Below are positions 32,701 to 40,034 of a stretch of DNA of 64,000 nucleotides, piece after piece. The notes beneath the pieces are model-generated. The model ran no database searches, had not been told where the DNA came from, and was given only the letters and a program-made list of their open reading frames with translations. Made by a program: the position numbers and the translations under genes. The stretch lies in assembly GCF_042680125.1 (NCBI RefSeq), contig NZ_JBHTNY010000018.1; one strand, given 5' to 3'. The stretch comes from Robinsoniella peoriensis. GTDB taxonomy: Bacteria > Bacillota > Clostridia > Lachnospirales > Lachnospiraceae. The number at the start of each line of letters is the position of its first letter. The first letter of the stretch is position 1.

Positions 32701-34125
32701 GAGGCTGAAAAGATAAAGGCAGATCGTAACTTGGGCAATCTTAGGATTACATTTGGTAAAATGGAAACAATGCTGGATTATGCTGCTGCGGCTCTGCATA
32801 ATCTGGGGCTTACAGAGCCTTTGGAGAAGAGCCGGATCCTGCAGGATTATGACCGCCGGCTTAAAAACTTGAAATCAGAACTGGATCAGCTCCATGAAAA
32901 AGAAAAAGCAGCCAGCCGGCTTGGGGATATCTGCAAGAGCCTGGTAGGCAGAATCCAGGATATTATTACAGTTGCATATGTACCAATCGGTGATTTCGGG
33001 CTGGAAGAGGATATGGAAGCCCAGTTCACGAAGCTCAAGGACAGTTACCGCAATGCCAGAACAACAGAAAACCAGTCCAGAAAAGCATGTCAGAATCTGT
33101 ACCGGGAAATCAGAAGGAATTATCTGGGTAAAAATCAGTGTGTAACCGATATTCTGGAATCTTTAAGTACTCTTAATCTGGATGATGAACAGATCCGTTT
33201 CGATATTGTTTATTTTTATATGGAAGAATTCATGAAAAAACGGGAAAACCTGTTGAAACTGTCAGCGTTTTATGACAGCCAGCTTGAGAACATAGCGCGG
33301 ACCAGGAATCAGATTATAGACCAGTGCATCAGTCATGCTGCTCTGATCTATGATGATGTAAAGCTGATTGCACAGAGTTCCAAAATCAGGCTCACCGGGA
33401 AGAGCCGGCCGGTACAGATGCTGCGTATAGATGTGCCGGATGAACTTGGAAGTGATATGCGTGGCCGTATGGAGAGTTATATAGATCACAGCCTTCAGAC
33501 CATGGTGGAATTATGTAAGGCTGGGGATGGCAGCCAGGAGAAGAAGTGGAAAGATAAGCTGAATGCGCTTATGTCCAGCAGGGAACTGCTGAATCAACTG
33601 ATCGGCACCAATAAAATTCCGGTTTATGTATATAAAATTGATCTGAATGATAAAAACAATGGCATGAAAAAGTGGGAAGATGCCATGGCGCAGAATTCCG
33701 GTGGAGAAAAATTCGTCGTATTCTTTACGATGGTGTCTACCCTGATCTCCTATATACGAGAAGTAACCAGAAGGGATGCCAGAGCAAATAATATGCAGGA
33801 ATCTAAGGTAATGATAATGGATAATCCATTTGCAAGGACATCTTCTGAGCATTTGCTAAAGGCAGTGATTGATATTGCGAAGACCTTCAACATCCAGTTA
33901 ATCTGCCTCTCAGATTTAAGCCAAAGTTCCATAACAAACAGGTTCAGCCTGATCTACCAGCTGAGCATCCGTAAGCGCATGTACAGTGACAGGGAATTGC
34001 TGAAGGTTGGAAATGTACAGATAAACAAAGGCGGACTGCACGAAAATGAAAGGCTGGAGCACGTTGGTCTATTTCAGAAGTTCCAGCAGGGAAGTCTCTG
34101 GGACTGGGTGGATCAAAACGGATAA
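29695..34125 (+). CDS. jetC: Wadjet subunit JetC (SMC/MukB-like ATPase)
   Basis: The 1476-aa protein starts at ATG 29695, 7 nt after GGGGAG, inside the end of jetB. It has an N-terminal ATPase half with Walker A NLSNGGGKSVLVQL (about residues 37-50). Two very long coiled coils follow (about 290-650 and 740-1240) around a hinge-like region. The C-terminal half has the ABC signature QNSGGEKFVVFF (about 1333) and Walker B KVMIMDNPFARTSS (about 1370), with Asn replacing the usual Glu after Asp, as in MukB-like members. It is the DNA loop-extruding motor that recognises small circular plasmids. Confidence 0.9.
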   Translation: MPKINRIRIINFSYNNDAREIQDEMYSFYDGENALLNLSNGGGKSVLVQLILQPIIPDHKMQKRKMIEYFKKNTSPAFIMIEWLLDNPSVKDYLMTGIAIAPRSSMRSEESNKINYFTFASHYQQACDFDISYVPFAKRENDQLVLMPFERAREAVRKLVSAHREMFYYSRDDASQYRRILQDFGISQEEWKNLIARMNNDEGGIDELFERCSTSDSVFNEWIIKNIEKAILAQDSGETSIQDLLEGLVSDTIKNEEYIQAQKVINEYLRRHQEMEESLNHVCQSLDVVNQTEALLNQMHQSLKRKGAGQKAELEQIHDRQYELEEERSGIYKEKASEEYYLASDKLQEVKEQVAEEEANAREIKAQCSQVHFRYHCQRGAKLYGEWKVIQGAVSALRQKIAAEQGDADTRIRLDDLRYSLKYCLEKKQRELLDEIEQYKVRITVNGQRQKQLSADTREYDKKISQCDVRIGELRGFVTRFEKEEEQIFEKLGTVLLRNVLKELDKTSVNNLKKEQESQEKAKAEELKDGQDRLVWVKEQQRVTGPLIMEAVQKKISVVSHLTSLTEEQNRFASEYARCSELLDKYELSRELIYEKDALNEFFRKHTADLEQNRYLRQTERDQILDMIKGIRNKCVYLPQTLIQAIENQDITYQTGEAYLNNLTEDKRGIQLKKNPMLPFSLVVKKQDISKIGQIPLKQCLLRQVVPVLSYEQLDTVMEQQYQLVQAGTQASFISSYEDEIFVDIQREKYLKDLEIQEERLKEQTVHISKELENVRKAWDDLNNFQYGKSYAEQLSKAVSADEQEIEKLSVQKKELEEKLKTLEAEWTSLEFNNRECEIILREINARKELLEKFLADDEQYQIHYRNLGDASAESMSLKEKREKAGQELENCRAEAERIKSILYEKNTLFDQTRESYRKYENAGGANLLDDPYEQMEQEYEQLLKNQKEALSSLEEMLRGKLQQLSTIEDALAEIEVDQKDYETLHYDRQELQRLKSEVSVLEAEKIKADRNLGNLRITFGKMETMLDYAAAALHNLGLTEPLEKSRILQDYDRRLKNLKSELDQLHEKEKAASRLGDICKSLVGRIQDIITVAYVPIGDFGLEEDMEAQFTKLKDSYRNARTTENQSRKACQNLYREIRRNYLGKNQCVTDILESLSTLNLDDEQIRFDIVYFYMEEFMKKRENLLKLSAFYDSQLENIARTRNQIIDQCISHAALIYDDVKLIAQSSKIRLTGKSRPVQMLRIDVPDELGSDMRGRMESYIDHSLQTMVELCKAGDGSQEKKWKDKLNALMSSRELLNQLIGTNKIPVYVYKIDLNDKNNGMKKWEDAMAQNSGGEKFVVFFTMVSTLISYIREVTRRDARANNMQESKVMIMDNPFARTSSEHLLKAVIDIAKTFNIQLICLSDLSQSSITNRFSLIYQLSIRKRMYSDRELLKVGNVQINKGGLHENERLEHVGLFQKFQQGSLWDWVDQNG

Positions 34126-34276
34126 GAAGGATGGTATAATAAATACAGTAAAACAGCTGTAATTTTTCTGGTGTTAAATGTACAAGTGCTATGATATGAT
34201 TTTTCTGTTTCTAATTATGCAGTTATGAGTTTGCATTGATTAATGAAAATAAAACTATATGAAATGGAGAGATTAT

Positions 34277-35821
34277 ATGAAATACAAAAATCCAATTATA
34301 CCTGGATTCCATCCGGATCCCAGCATTTGCAGAGCAGGAGATGACTATTATCTGGTGACAAGTTCCTTTGAGTATTTTCCTGCGATACCTGTTTTCCACA
34401 GTAGAGACCTGGTGCACTGGGACCAGATCGGACATTGTATTACCAGGAATGACCAGCTGGTTCTTGCCAAAGGGACACCGAATGCTACAGGCATATATGC
34501 CCCGACCATCCGTTTCCATAAGGGAATCTTCTATGTCATAACAACAAATGTTTCCAACGGTACAGGCATTGGGGAAAATGAACAAAATTTTATAATATGG
34601 ACCAAAGATCCGGGTGGTGAATGGTCTGATCCCATCTGGCTGGATTGTCCCGGGATCGATCCGTCCCTGTTTTTTGACGACGATGGGAAAGTCTATTACT
34701 GCGGTACCCATGGAGAAATCTATTTATGCGAAATTGATATAGATACGGGAAAAAGGAAGACGGAAAGAACATATATCTGGGGCGGAACCGGAGGCTGTTG
34801 TCCGGAAGGCCCCCATATTTATAAAATCAATAACTGGTATTACCTGTTTATCTCAGAAGGAGGAACAGAATATGGGCATATGCTGACGGCAGCCAGAAGC
34901 CGGAATATATGGGGGCCATATGAAGGCTATAGCGGCAATCCGGTATTGACAAACAGGAGCAGAGGGACATCCCTGAAGGCGATCGGGCATGGAGATATTA
35001 CCCGGGATCAGAATGGAAACTGGTGGGCCGTATGCCTTGGAATCCGTCCCGTTTCCTATCCATTCCGTCATAATCTGGGACGGGAAACCATGCTTGTACC
35101 CATGGCCTGGAATGATAATGGCTGGCCTGTGATGGGAAATAATGGAGTGGTGGAAGAGGAAGTAGAAACAGATTGTCTGCCGGCATGCACGGAAATGTAC
35201 CATTCAAAAAAGGAAGAGATCACGGTCAGAGATACCTTTGATTCTGAAAGGCTGGATTATGCCTGGAATTTTATATATAATCCTTATCCGCAATTATGGG
35301 ATATCGCCTCGGGGAGAGGGCTTACTCTCTATGGCAATGAAATAGCACTTTCGGAGGCGGATAGCATCGCATGGCTTGGACGAAGGCAGGAGCACCATAA
35401 CTGCATTGCCAGGACAGAAGTACATTTTGTCAGAGAACAGGATGGAGAAGAAGCGGGGCTGACGGTTTATATGAATAACCGCCACCACTATGAAGCCGCA
35501 GTAACAAGGCAGGATGGGGAAGACTGCATCATATTCCGAAGACAGATAGGAAGTCTGTGGAAGACAGAAAACAAAATCCCCTGCACCGGAGAGCGGATAT
35601 ATCTGGAAGTGGAGGCAACGAAAGAAACATATATTTTCCGCTGCAGCATGGATGGCACCCGGTATGAAGAAATCGGAAGAGGAGAAACCGGGTATCTGAC
35701 TACGGAAACAGGGGGTGTCTTTACCGGGAATTATATTGCGATGTATGCTTCCGGAAATGGAAAGAAATGTGTTCGTGGAGCTGATTTTAAATGGTTTGAA
35801 TACAGCGCCGTTTCAGGCTGA
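34277..35821 (+). CDS. Glycoside hydrolase family 43 (beta-xylosidase/arabinofuranosidase)
   Basis: About 514 aa from ATG 34277 (GGAGA upstream). The five-bladed propeller has the GH43 catalytic triad: Asp14 (PGFHPDPSIC), Asp128 (CPGIDPSLFFDDDG) and Glu177 (CCPEGPHIYK). The C-terminal 200 residues form a beta-sandwich (DUF1349/GH43_C2-like) seen in beta-xylosidases. There is no signal peptide, so it acts in the cytosol on imported xylo- or arabino-oligosaccharides. No transporter lies nearby; a GH51 fragment fused to an AraC-type regulator 1.7 kb downstream suggests a once larger arabinoxylan locus. Confidence 0.9.
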   Translation: MKYKNPIIPGFHPDPSICRAGDDYYLVTSSFEYFPAIPVFHSRDLVHWDQIGHCITRNDQLVLAKGTPNATGIYAPTIRFHKGIFYVITTNVSNGTGIGENEQNFIIWTKDPGGEWSDPIWLDCPGIDPSLFFDDDGKVYYCGTHGEIYLCEIDIDTGKRKTERTYIWGGTGGCCPEGPHIYKINNWYYLFISEGGTEYGHMLTAARSRNIWGPYEGYSGNPVLTNRSRGTSLKAIGHGDITRDQNGNWWAVCLGIRPVSYPFRHNLGRETMLVPMAWNDNGWPVMGNNGVVEEEVETDCLPACTEMYHSKKEEITVRDTFDSERLDYAWNFIYNPYPQLWDIASGRGLTLYGNEIALSEADSIAWLGRRQEHHNCIARTEVHFVREQDGEEAGLTVYMNNRHHYEAAVTRQDGEDCIIFRRQIGSLWKTENKIPCTGERIYLEVEATKETYIFRCSMDGTRYEEIGRGETGYLTTETGGVFTGNYIAMYASGNGKKCVRGADFKWFEYSAVSG

Positions 35822-35843
35822 ACGGGCAGGCGTTCTACTTTTT
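35820..35843 (+). terminator. Short terminator after GH43 gene
   Basis: GAACG and CGTTC flank a 6-nt loop directly at the stop codon, followed by TACTTTTTT. The stem is only 5 bp. Confidence 0.45.
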
Positions 35844-35948
35844 TGTACTGTTAAAATATATAAACACAAATTTTATGATAAAATGCACAATATAAAAAGA
35901 GTATATATTCATAAAATTTAACGAAAAATAAATGTTTTGCAGAAAACA

Positions 35949-35978
35949 CTGACAATTTTATTTTTTTTGTGTTAATAT
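35949..35978 (+). promoter_or_regulatory. Candidate promoter of small gene-recA operon
   Basis: CTGACA (35949-35954), 18 nt, TAATAT (35973-35978). No GAAC-N4-GTTC SOS box is visible between 35822 and 36025. Confidence 0.45.
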
Positions 35979-36025
35979 AAGATAATAGAGAATAAGCCAA
36001 TGGGGCTGAAATGGAGAACGTATAA

Positions 36026-36379
36026 ATGAAATCATTAAAAAACGAAAAGGTATGTCATAAAAGTTTTGGGAAAGGTGTTATTACAGAAAATAATCCACTG
36101 AAGATTAAAATACAGTTTTCAGATATGAATGAAACCAAAATATTTTTGTTTCCATATGTATTTGAAAAATGTCTGGTATTGGAAAATGAAAAATTGCAGC
36201 AGGAATGTTATAAACAGGCTGTTCAAATCAAGGAAGAACGGGAAAAGATAGAAGAAGAAAAAAGAATCGAACAAAAACAAGCGGAGGATTTAAGGCGCAT
36301 AGAGATCAGAAAAGCGAAATTGGCTCTGACGAAGAAGAAGAGAGCAGATGCCGTCAGAAAGTTAAAGGTAACCGTATGA
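36026..36379 (+). CDS. Hypothetical protein with N-terminal FGxG beta module
   Basis: The 117-aa protein has an N-terminal module of about 55 residues: VCHKSFGKGVITE, KIKIQFSDMNETKIFLFPYV, FEKCLVLE. It matches a recurring Firmicutes pattern ('V.H..FG.G.V....i.V.F....K.F.yP..F..fL') that I know from uncharacterised proteins. A charged helical tail rich in Glu, Lys and Arg follows (REKIEEEKRIEQKQAEDLRR). Its stop overlaps the recA start (ATGA), so the two are co-translated. Function unknown; a role with RecA or DNA is only guilt by association. Confidence 0.65.
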   Translation: MKSLKNEKVCHKSFGKGVITENNPLKIKIQFSDMNETKIFLFPYVFEKCLVLENEKLQQECYKQAVQIKEEREKIEEEKRIEQKQAEDLRRIEIRKAKLALTKKKRADAVRKLKVTV

Positions 36380-37398
36380 CAACTCCTGCTAAATTACAGG
36401 CACTCGATGAGGCAGTCAGTAAAATCGAAAAGGACTTTGGAAAAGGTTCTGTTATGAGATTAGGGGATGCCAGTGAAGCGATGTCGGTAGAGACAGTGCC
36501 AACCGGGGCTTTGAGTCTGGATATAGCATTGGGTCTGGGAGGAATTCCAAAAGGAAGAGTTATAGAAGTTTTTGGTCCCGAATCCAGTGGAAAGACAACG
36601 GTAAGCCTGCATATGATTGCAGAAGTGCAAAAAAGAGGAGGAATTGCAGCCTTTATAGATGCAGAGCATGCGCTTGATCCGGTGTATGCGAAAAAAATAG
36701 GTGTAAATACGGACGAACTCTACATTTCCCAACCGGACAGCGGCGACCAGGGTTTGGAGATAGCAGAGACTCTGGTGCGTTCCAATGCCGTTGCTATTGT
36801 GGTAATTGATTCTGTCGCAGCGTTGGTGCCCAGGCAGGAAATAGACGGTGAAATGGGAGATGTCTTCATGGGACTGCAGGCCAGGTTAATGTCTCAGGCA
36901 CTTCGAAAACTGACCCCTGTGGTAAGTAAATCCAATTGTATAGTCGTCTTTATTAACCAGCTTCGGGAGAAGATTGGAGTCATGTTTGGCAGTCCGGAAG
37001 TTACCACAGGAGGAAAAGCACTAAAATTCTATGCATCCGTCCGTTTGGATGTGAGAAAAATAGATATCATTAAAAGTGCCGGAGACCGTATAGGGAACAG
37101 AACACGAGTAAAAGTGGTGAAAAATAAAATAGCGCCGCCATTTAAAGAGGCAGAATTTGACATTATATACGGATTGGGAATATCCAGAGAAGGGGATATC
37201 TTAGATCTGGCGGCCGATATTGGTGTTGTGGTAAAAAGCGGTTCCTGGTATTCTTATCAGGGATCAAAAATGGCACAGGGCAGAGAAAGTGCAAAACAAT
37301 ATCTGGAAGAAAATCCAGTGGTGCTGGATGAAATAGAGTTTGAGGTCAGGAAACATTATGGTCTGCCGGCGGAAAAGAAAGTAGAACAGGAAAAATAG
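36376..37398 (+). CDS. recA: RecA recombinase, possibly a divergent paralogue
   Basis: The 340-aa protein has Walker A GPESSGKTT, the motif IAAFIDAEHALDP, Walker B AIVVIDSVAALVP, loop 2 FINQLREKIGVMFGSPEVTT, and NRTRVKVVKNKIAPPFKEAE. It binds DNA and ATP and promotes strand exchange. Some normally conserved spots differ: MGDVFMGLQARL instead of MGDxHxGLQARL, and LAADIGVVVKSGSWYSYQG. The gene is in a two-gene operon with a small unknown protein, flanked by carbohydrate genes and the Wadjet operon, not in a usual housekeeping setting. It may be a second recA; that cannot be decided from this window alone. Confidence 0.9.
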   Translation: MTTPAKLQALDEAVSKIEKDFGKGSVMRLGDASEAMSVETVPTGALSLDIALGLGGIPKGRVIEVFGPESSGKTTVSLHMIAEVQKRGGIAAFIDAEHALDPVYAKKIGVNTDELYISQPDSGDQGLEIAETLVRSNAVAIVVIDSVAALVPRQEIDGEMGDVFMGLQARLMSQALRKLTPVVSKSNCIVVFINQLREKIGVMFGSPEVTTGGKALKFYASVRLDVRKIDIIKSAGDRIGNRTRVKVVKNKIAPPFKEAEFDIIYGLGISREGDILDLAADIGVVVKSGSWYSYQGSKMAQGRESAKQYLEENPVVLDEIEFEVRKHYGLPAEKKVEQEK

Positions 37399-37412
37399 CA
37401 GTCATGTATATC

Positions 37413-37449
37413 ATCCATGCAGAGAAATTAATTCTGTATGGATATTTTT
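37413..37449 (+). terminator. Terminator after recA
   Basis: ATCCATGCAGA (37413-37423) pairs, with one G-U, with TCTGTATGGAT (37433-37443), then a T run. Confidence 0.8.
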
Positions 37450-37527
37450 TGCGATTGTATTTCAAAGTTATATAAATTATACTTAGTTTTATGAGCTCTG
37501 AAATAAAGATAAAAAGGAAAAATCATA

Positions 37528-39111
37528 ATGCTAAATATTATCTTAAAGCATATCATGCGTACCGCACATACCTCTATTCGAATATTTGACAGAGAAAACC
37601 GGTTAAGGGAGTATCTGGGGGATGGATCCTGTTCAGATCCCGTACTACATGATGAAATCTGGAGATCCCATCTGCTTGGCATGGCGGATATGGATCGTCC
37701 TTGTATCTATTTAGAAAAATATCCGATATACTATGGTGTGATTTTAGGTGGAGAAGACCGGTATATTATTGGACCGGTGAGCATTGATTTTACCGTTCAG
37801 TTCCAGGAAGGGATACCAATTGGAGAAACCTATGCAAGGCAGCATGGAATTCCGGAGAAAAAGATCAGAATTTCTTATTGTGAATTTGAGCTGTTTTGCG
37901 AACTGGTATTATTACTTTATCATGTTCTGACCGGAAAAGATATGAAAATTTCGGATTTAATACAGCGCAATTTTGACAATAATGAATTGCAGCACGGCAT
38001 TAAAAGGGAATTGAACCGGGTATATTTTCAGTATCAGGAAAACGAAAAGGTACATAACTCTTATGAACATGAAATACGGGAATTAAACAGTATCCGGGAA
38101 GGTGATACCGGTAAATTAAAACGGTGTTTGGAGGAAGTTGTAGAGGGAGAATATGCAGTGCTCTCCCAAAATCCCCTTCAGGCGGCAAAGAATCTGGCGA
38201 TTGTTGCCCTGGCAATTGCGGCAAGAGCAGCAATTGACGGAGGAATGCTGCCGGAGGATTCCTTTTCTATAAATGACAGCTACATATTACGGGTGGATGC
38301 CGCTAAGGATCAGGGACAGATAATGGCGCTGGTAAACAAAGCAAAAATGGAATACGCTGAATTGGTTTATGAAAAGAATCGTTCTGGGGAAAATAACAGG
38401 ATTGTGGAAGAAGCGAAACGGCTGATCTATAAAAATATGCATCAAAAGGAAAAACTGGTTTTGGATGGGATTTCTGACTATCCGGAAAGTGAAGGTTTTT
38501 TTAAGACTCTGAAACCACAGGTCGATTTGATTATCGGAGAATGGGGAAATTGGCACGGGGCTTCGTTTGCACACCGTCCTGCGCTGTATCAGCAATGTAC
38601 AATGCGGGATGCCGTCACAAGTGCATTAACGTTAGACATTTTTCACCGAAATTGTAAGGCGGTGAAGATGGCATGTGTGGCACAAACAGTAAATGTATTA
38701 AATTCTCTCATTCTGACAGATGGACATCAATGTGTGCGGACTCCTAATTATGACGTTTTTCAGATGTATAAAGTGCATCGGGGCGGGGAGGCGTTAAATT
38801 TCAATACAAAAGTAAAGCCTGATAAACTGTTTCTGTTTGCCTCTGTAAAAAAGGATGTAGTCAGCGTTAATATTGTTAATACAGAATGGCAGAAAGAGCA
38901 GGAAGTATTTTTGGAATTCCCGGAAGATTGTAAGTATGTGGGAGGTCAGACGCTGAAAGGGGACTCGCCTCAGGCATGCAATACATTTGATGATCCGGAC
39001 CGGGTAAGGGCGCAGGAAGCAGAAATGCCGGTGGAAACAACGGATGGCTTTAAAATACAGATTCCGGCGGCTTCTGTAAATGTGTATCAGTTTCAGATTG
39101 TGAAAGGATAA
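37528..39111 (+). CDS. In-frame chimera: AraC-type regulator N-terminus fused to GH51 C-terminus
   Basis: The 527-aa frame is uninterrupted but composite. Residues 1 to about 310 look like the sensor half of a gut Clostridia AraC/YesN-type regulator: receptor-like beta segment IRIFDRENRLREYLGDGSC, helical middle, and EAKRLIYKNMHQK where the AraC HTH normally begins. From about 320 it becomes the C-terminal third of a GH51 alpha-L-arabinofuranosidase: LIIGEWGNWHG (nucleophile Glu338 region), LYQQCTMRDAVTSALTLDIF, VAQTVNVLNSLILTDG and a beta-sandwich ending. The AraC HTH and the GH51 barrel with its acid/base Glu are missing. A deletion joining two neighbouring genes in frame (near 38450-38500) explains this. 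The product is unlikely to be active as either. Confidence 0.75.
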   Translation: MLNIILKHIMRTAHTSIRIFDRENRLREYLGDGSCSDPVLHDEIWRSHLLGMADMDRPCIYLEKYPIYYGVILGGEDRYIIGPVSIDFTVQFQEGIPIGETYARQHGIPEKKIRISYCEFELFCELVLLLYHVLTGKDMKISDLIQRNFDNNELQHGIKRELNRVYFQYQENEKVHNSYEHEIRELNSIREGDTGKLKRCLEEVVEGEYAVLSQNPLQAAKNLAIVALAIAARAAIDGGMLPEDSFSINDSYILRVDAAKDQGQIMALVNKAKMEYAELVYEKNRSGENNRIVEEAKRLIYKNMHQKEKLVLDGISDYPESEGFFKTLKPQVDLIIGEWGNWHGASFAHRPALYQQCTMRDAVTSALTLDIFHRNCKAVKMACVAQTVNVLNSLILTDGHQCVRTPNYDVFQMYKVHRGGEALNFNTKVKPDKLFLFASVKKDVVSVNIVNTEWQKEQEVFLEFPEDCKYVGGQTLKGDSPQACNTFDDPDRVRAQEAEMPVETTDGFKIQIPAASVNVYQFQIVKG

Positions 39112-39258
39112 AACACGAATATTTCTGGGAATCAAAGATAAACGCAAACGAAGAATCAGCTGGAAATTGTCCTCCATGTGGTGTATATTGTACAAAGAAG
39201 CTCTTTAATAGTGAGTTATTTATAAATCGTTCGCTGCAGTACTAATCGGAGGATAAAT

Positions 39259-39325
39259 TTGAAACAAAAATCGTTTCAAACTACTAATTAAGGAATAGCA
39301 CAAGCCAGCTTGCGCTATTCAGGGG
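39259..39325 (+). promoter_or_regulatory. Leader with mini-ORF and hairpin before response regulator
   Basis: GGAGG (39248-39252) precedes TTG 39259, opening a 10-codon frame ending TAA at 39291. TTTGAAAC (39258-39265) and GTTTCAAA (39273-39280) form a hairpin across it. A further hairpin pairs GAATAGCACAAGC with GCTTGCGCTATTC (39320 end; one mismatch). It ends next to the response-regulator ribosome site, so translational control is possible. Confidence 0.3.
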
Positions 39326-39332
39326 TATAAAA

Positions 39333-40001
39333 ATGAATAAAATTTTAATTATAGAAGACGAACTAATCATCAGGGAGGAATTGACGATCCTGTTAAAAAA
39401 TGCGGGATACCTGGTGGAAGCAGTTCTTGAATTTCAAAACTGTGTGGTGGATATAAAAAGATACAAACCGGACCTGATCCTGCTGGATATCAACCTTCCG
39501 GAGCAGGATGGTTTTCGCTTATGTTCTTCCATCCGCAGTTTTTCTTCGGTTCCCATCATTTTTATTACCGGCAGAGACACCGCTTTCGATGAGCTGCAGG
39601 CGTTGACTCTTGGTGGTGATGATTACATTACGAAACCATATAATATTCCCATACTTCTGGCGCGGATTAATCTGCTGCTTCGAAGAACGGGGGGCACAAG
39701 TGCCCCAATGGAATTCATCGAATATAAAGAAGTGAGGTTATTTCCCATATCTGCATTTATTCAGTATAAAGATCAGAAAGTGGAACTATCGAAGACGGAA
39801 TTGAAAATACTCTATTATCTCTTTACAAACAGCCAGAAAGTTGTTTCGCGTTTGGAGTTAATCGAATATTTATGGGATAATGAAATCCATATAGATGATA
39901 ATACTTTAAGTGTGAATATGACAAGAATCAGGGACAAGCTTACACAGATTAGCGTGAATGATCTTATTCAGACAAAAAGAGGAATGGGGTACAAAGTTTG
40001 A
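39333..40001 (+). CDS. OmpR-family response regulator (BceR-like)
   Basis: The 222-aa protein has receiver residues IIEDE, phospho-Asp52 in ILLDINLPEQDG, Thr in FITGRD and Lys in YITKPYN. The C-terminal winged helix is VVSRLELIEYLWDNEIHIDD, then LSVNMTRIRDKL. The IDDNTLxVNxxRLRxKL pattern is that of the BceR/VirR-like group controlling peptide-antibiotic ABC transporters. The kinase (40035) and ABC genes (41186, 41935) follow, matching a BceRSAB module that senses and removes cell-wall peptide antibiotics. Confidence 0.92.
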   Translation: MNKILIIEDELIIREELTILLKNAGYLVEAVLEFQNCVVDIKRYKPDLILLDINLPEQDGFRLCSSIRSFSSVPIIFITGRDTAFDELQALTLGGDDYITKPYNIPILLARINLLLRRTGGTSAPMEFIEYKEVRLFPISAFIQYKDQKVELSKTELKILYYLFTNSQKVVSRLELIEYLWDNEIHIDDNTLSVNMTRIRDKLTQISVNDLIQTKRGMGYKV

Positions 40002-40004
40002 AAG

Positions 40005-40026
40005 GCCAGCTTGCGCTATTCAGGGG
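40005..40026 (+). repeat. 22-bp direct repeat carrying ribosome site (second copy)
   Basis: The 22 bases 40005-40026 are identical to 39304-39325. Each copy ends in AGGGG just before a start codon: the response regulator at 39333 and the kinase at 40035. The translation leader has been duplicated. Confidence 0.7.
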
Positions 40027-40034
40027 GGATCAGT

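Noticed and set aside
29959..33932. Several antisense open frames within jetC
   Set aside because: They are shadows of a long, coiled-coil-encoding gene with biased codons; none has a ribosome site or recognisable protein.
35820..35835. SOS (LexA) box upstream of the recA operon
   Set aside because: GAAC and GTTC are 8 bp apart instead of 4 and sit at the GH43 stop codon; it is better read as a small terminator stem.
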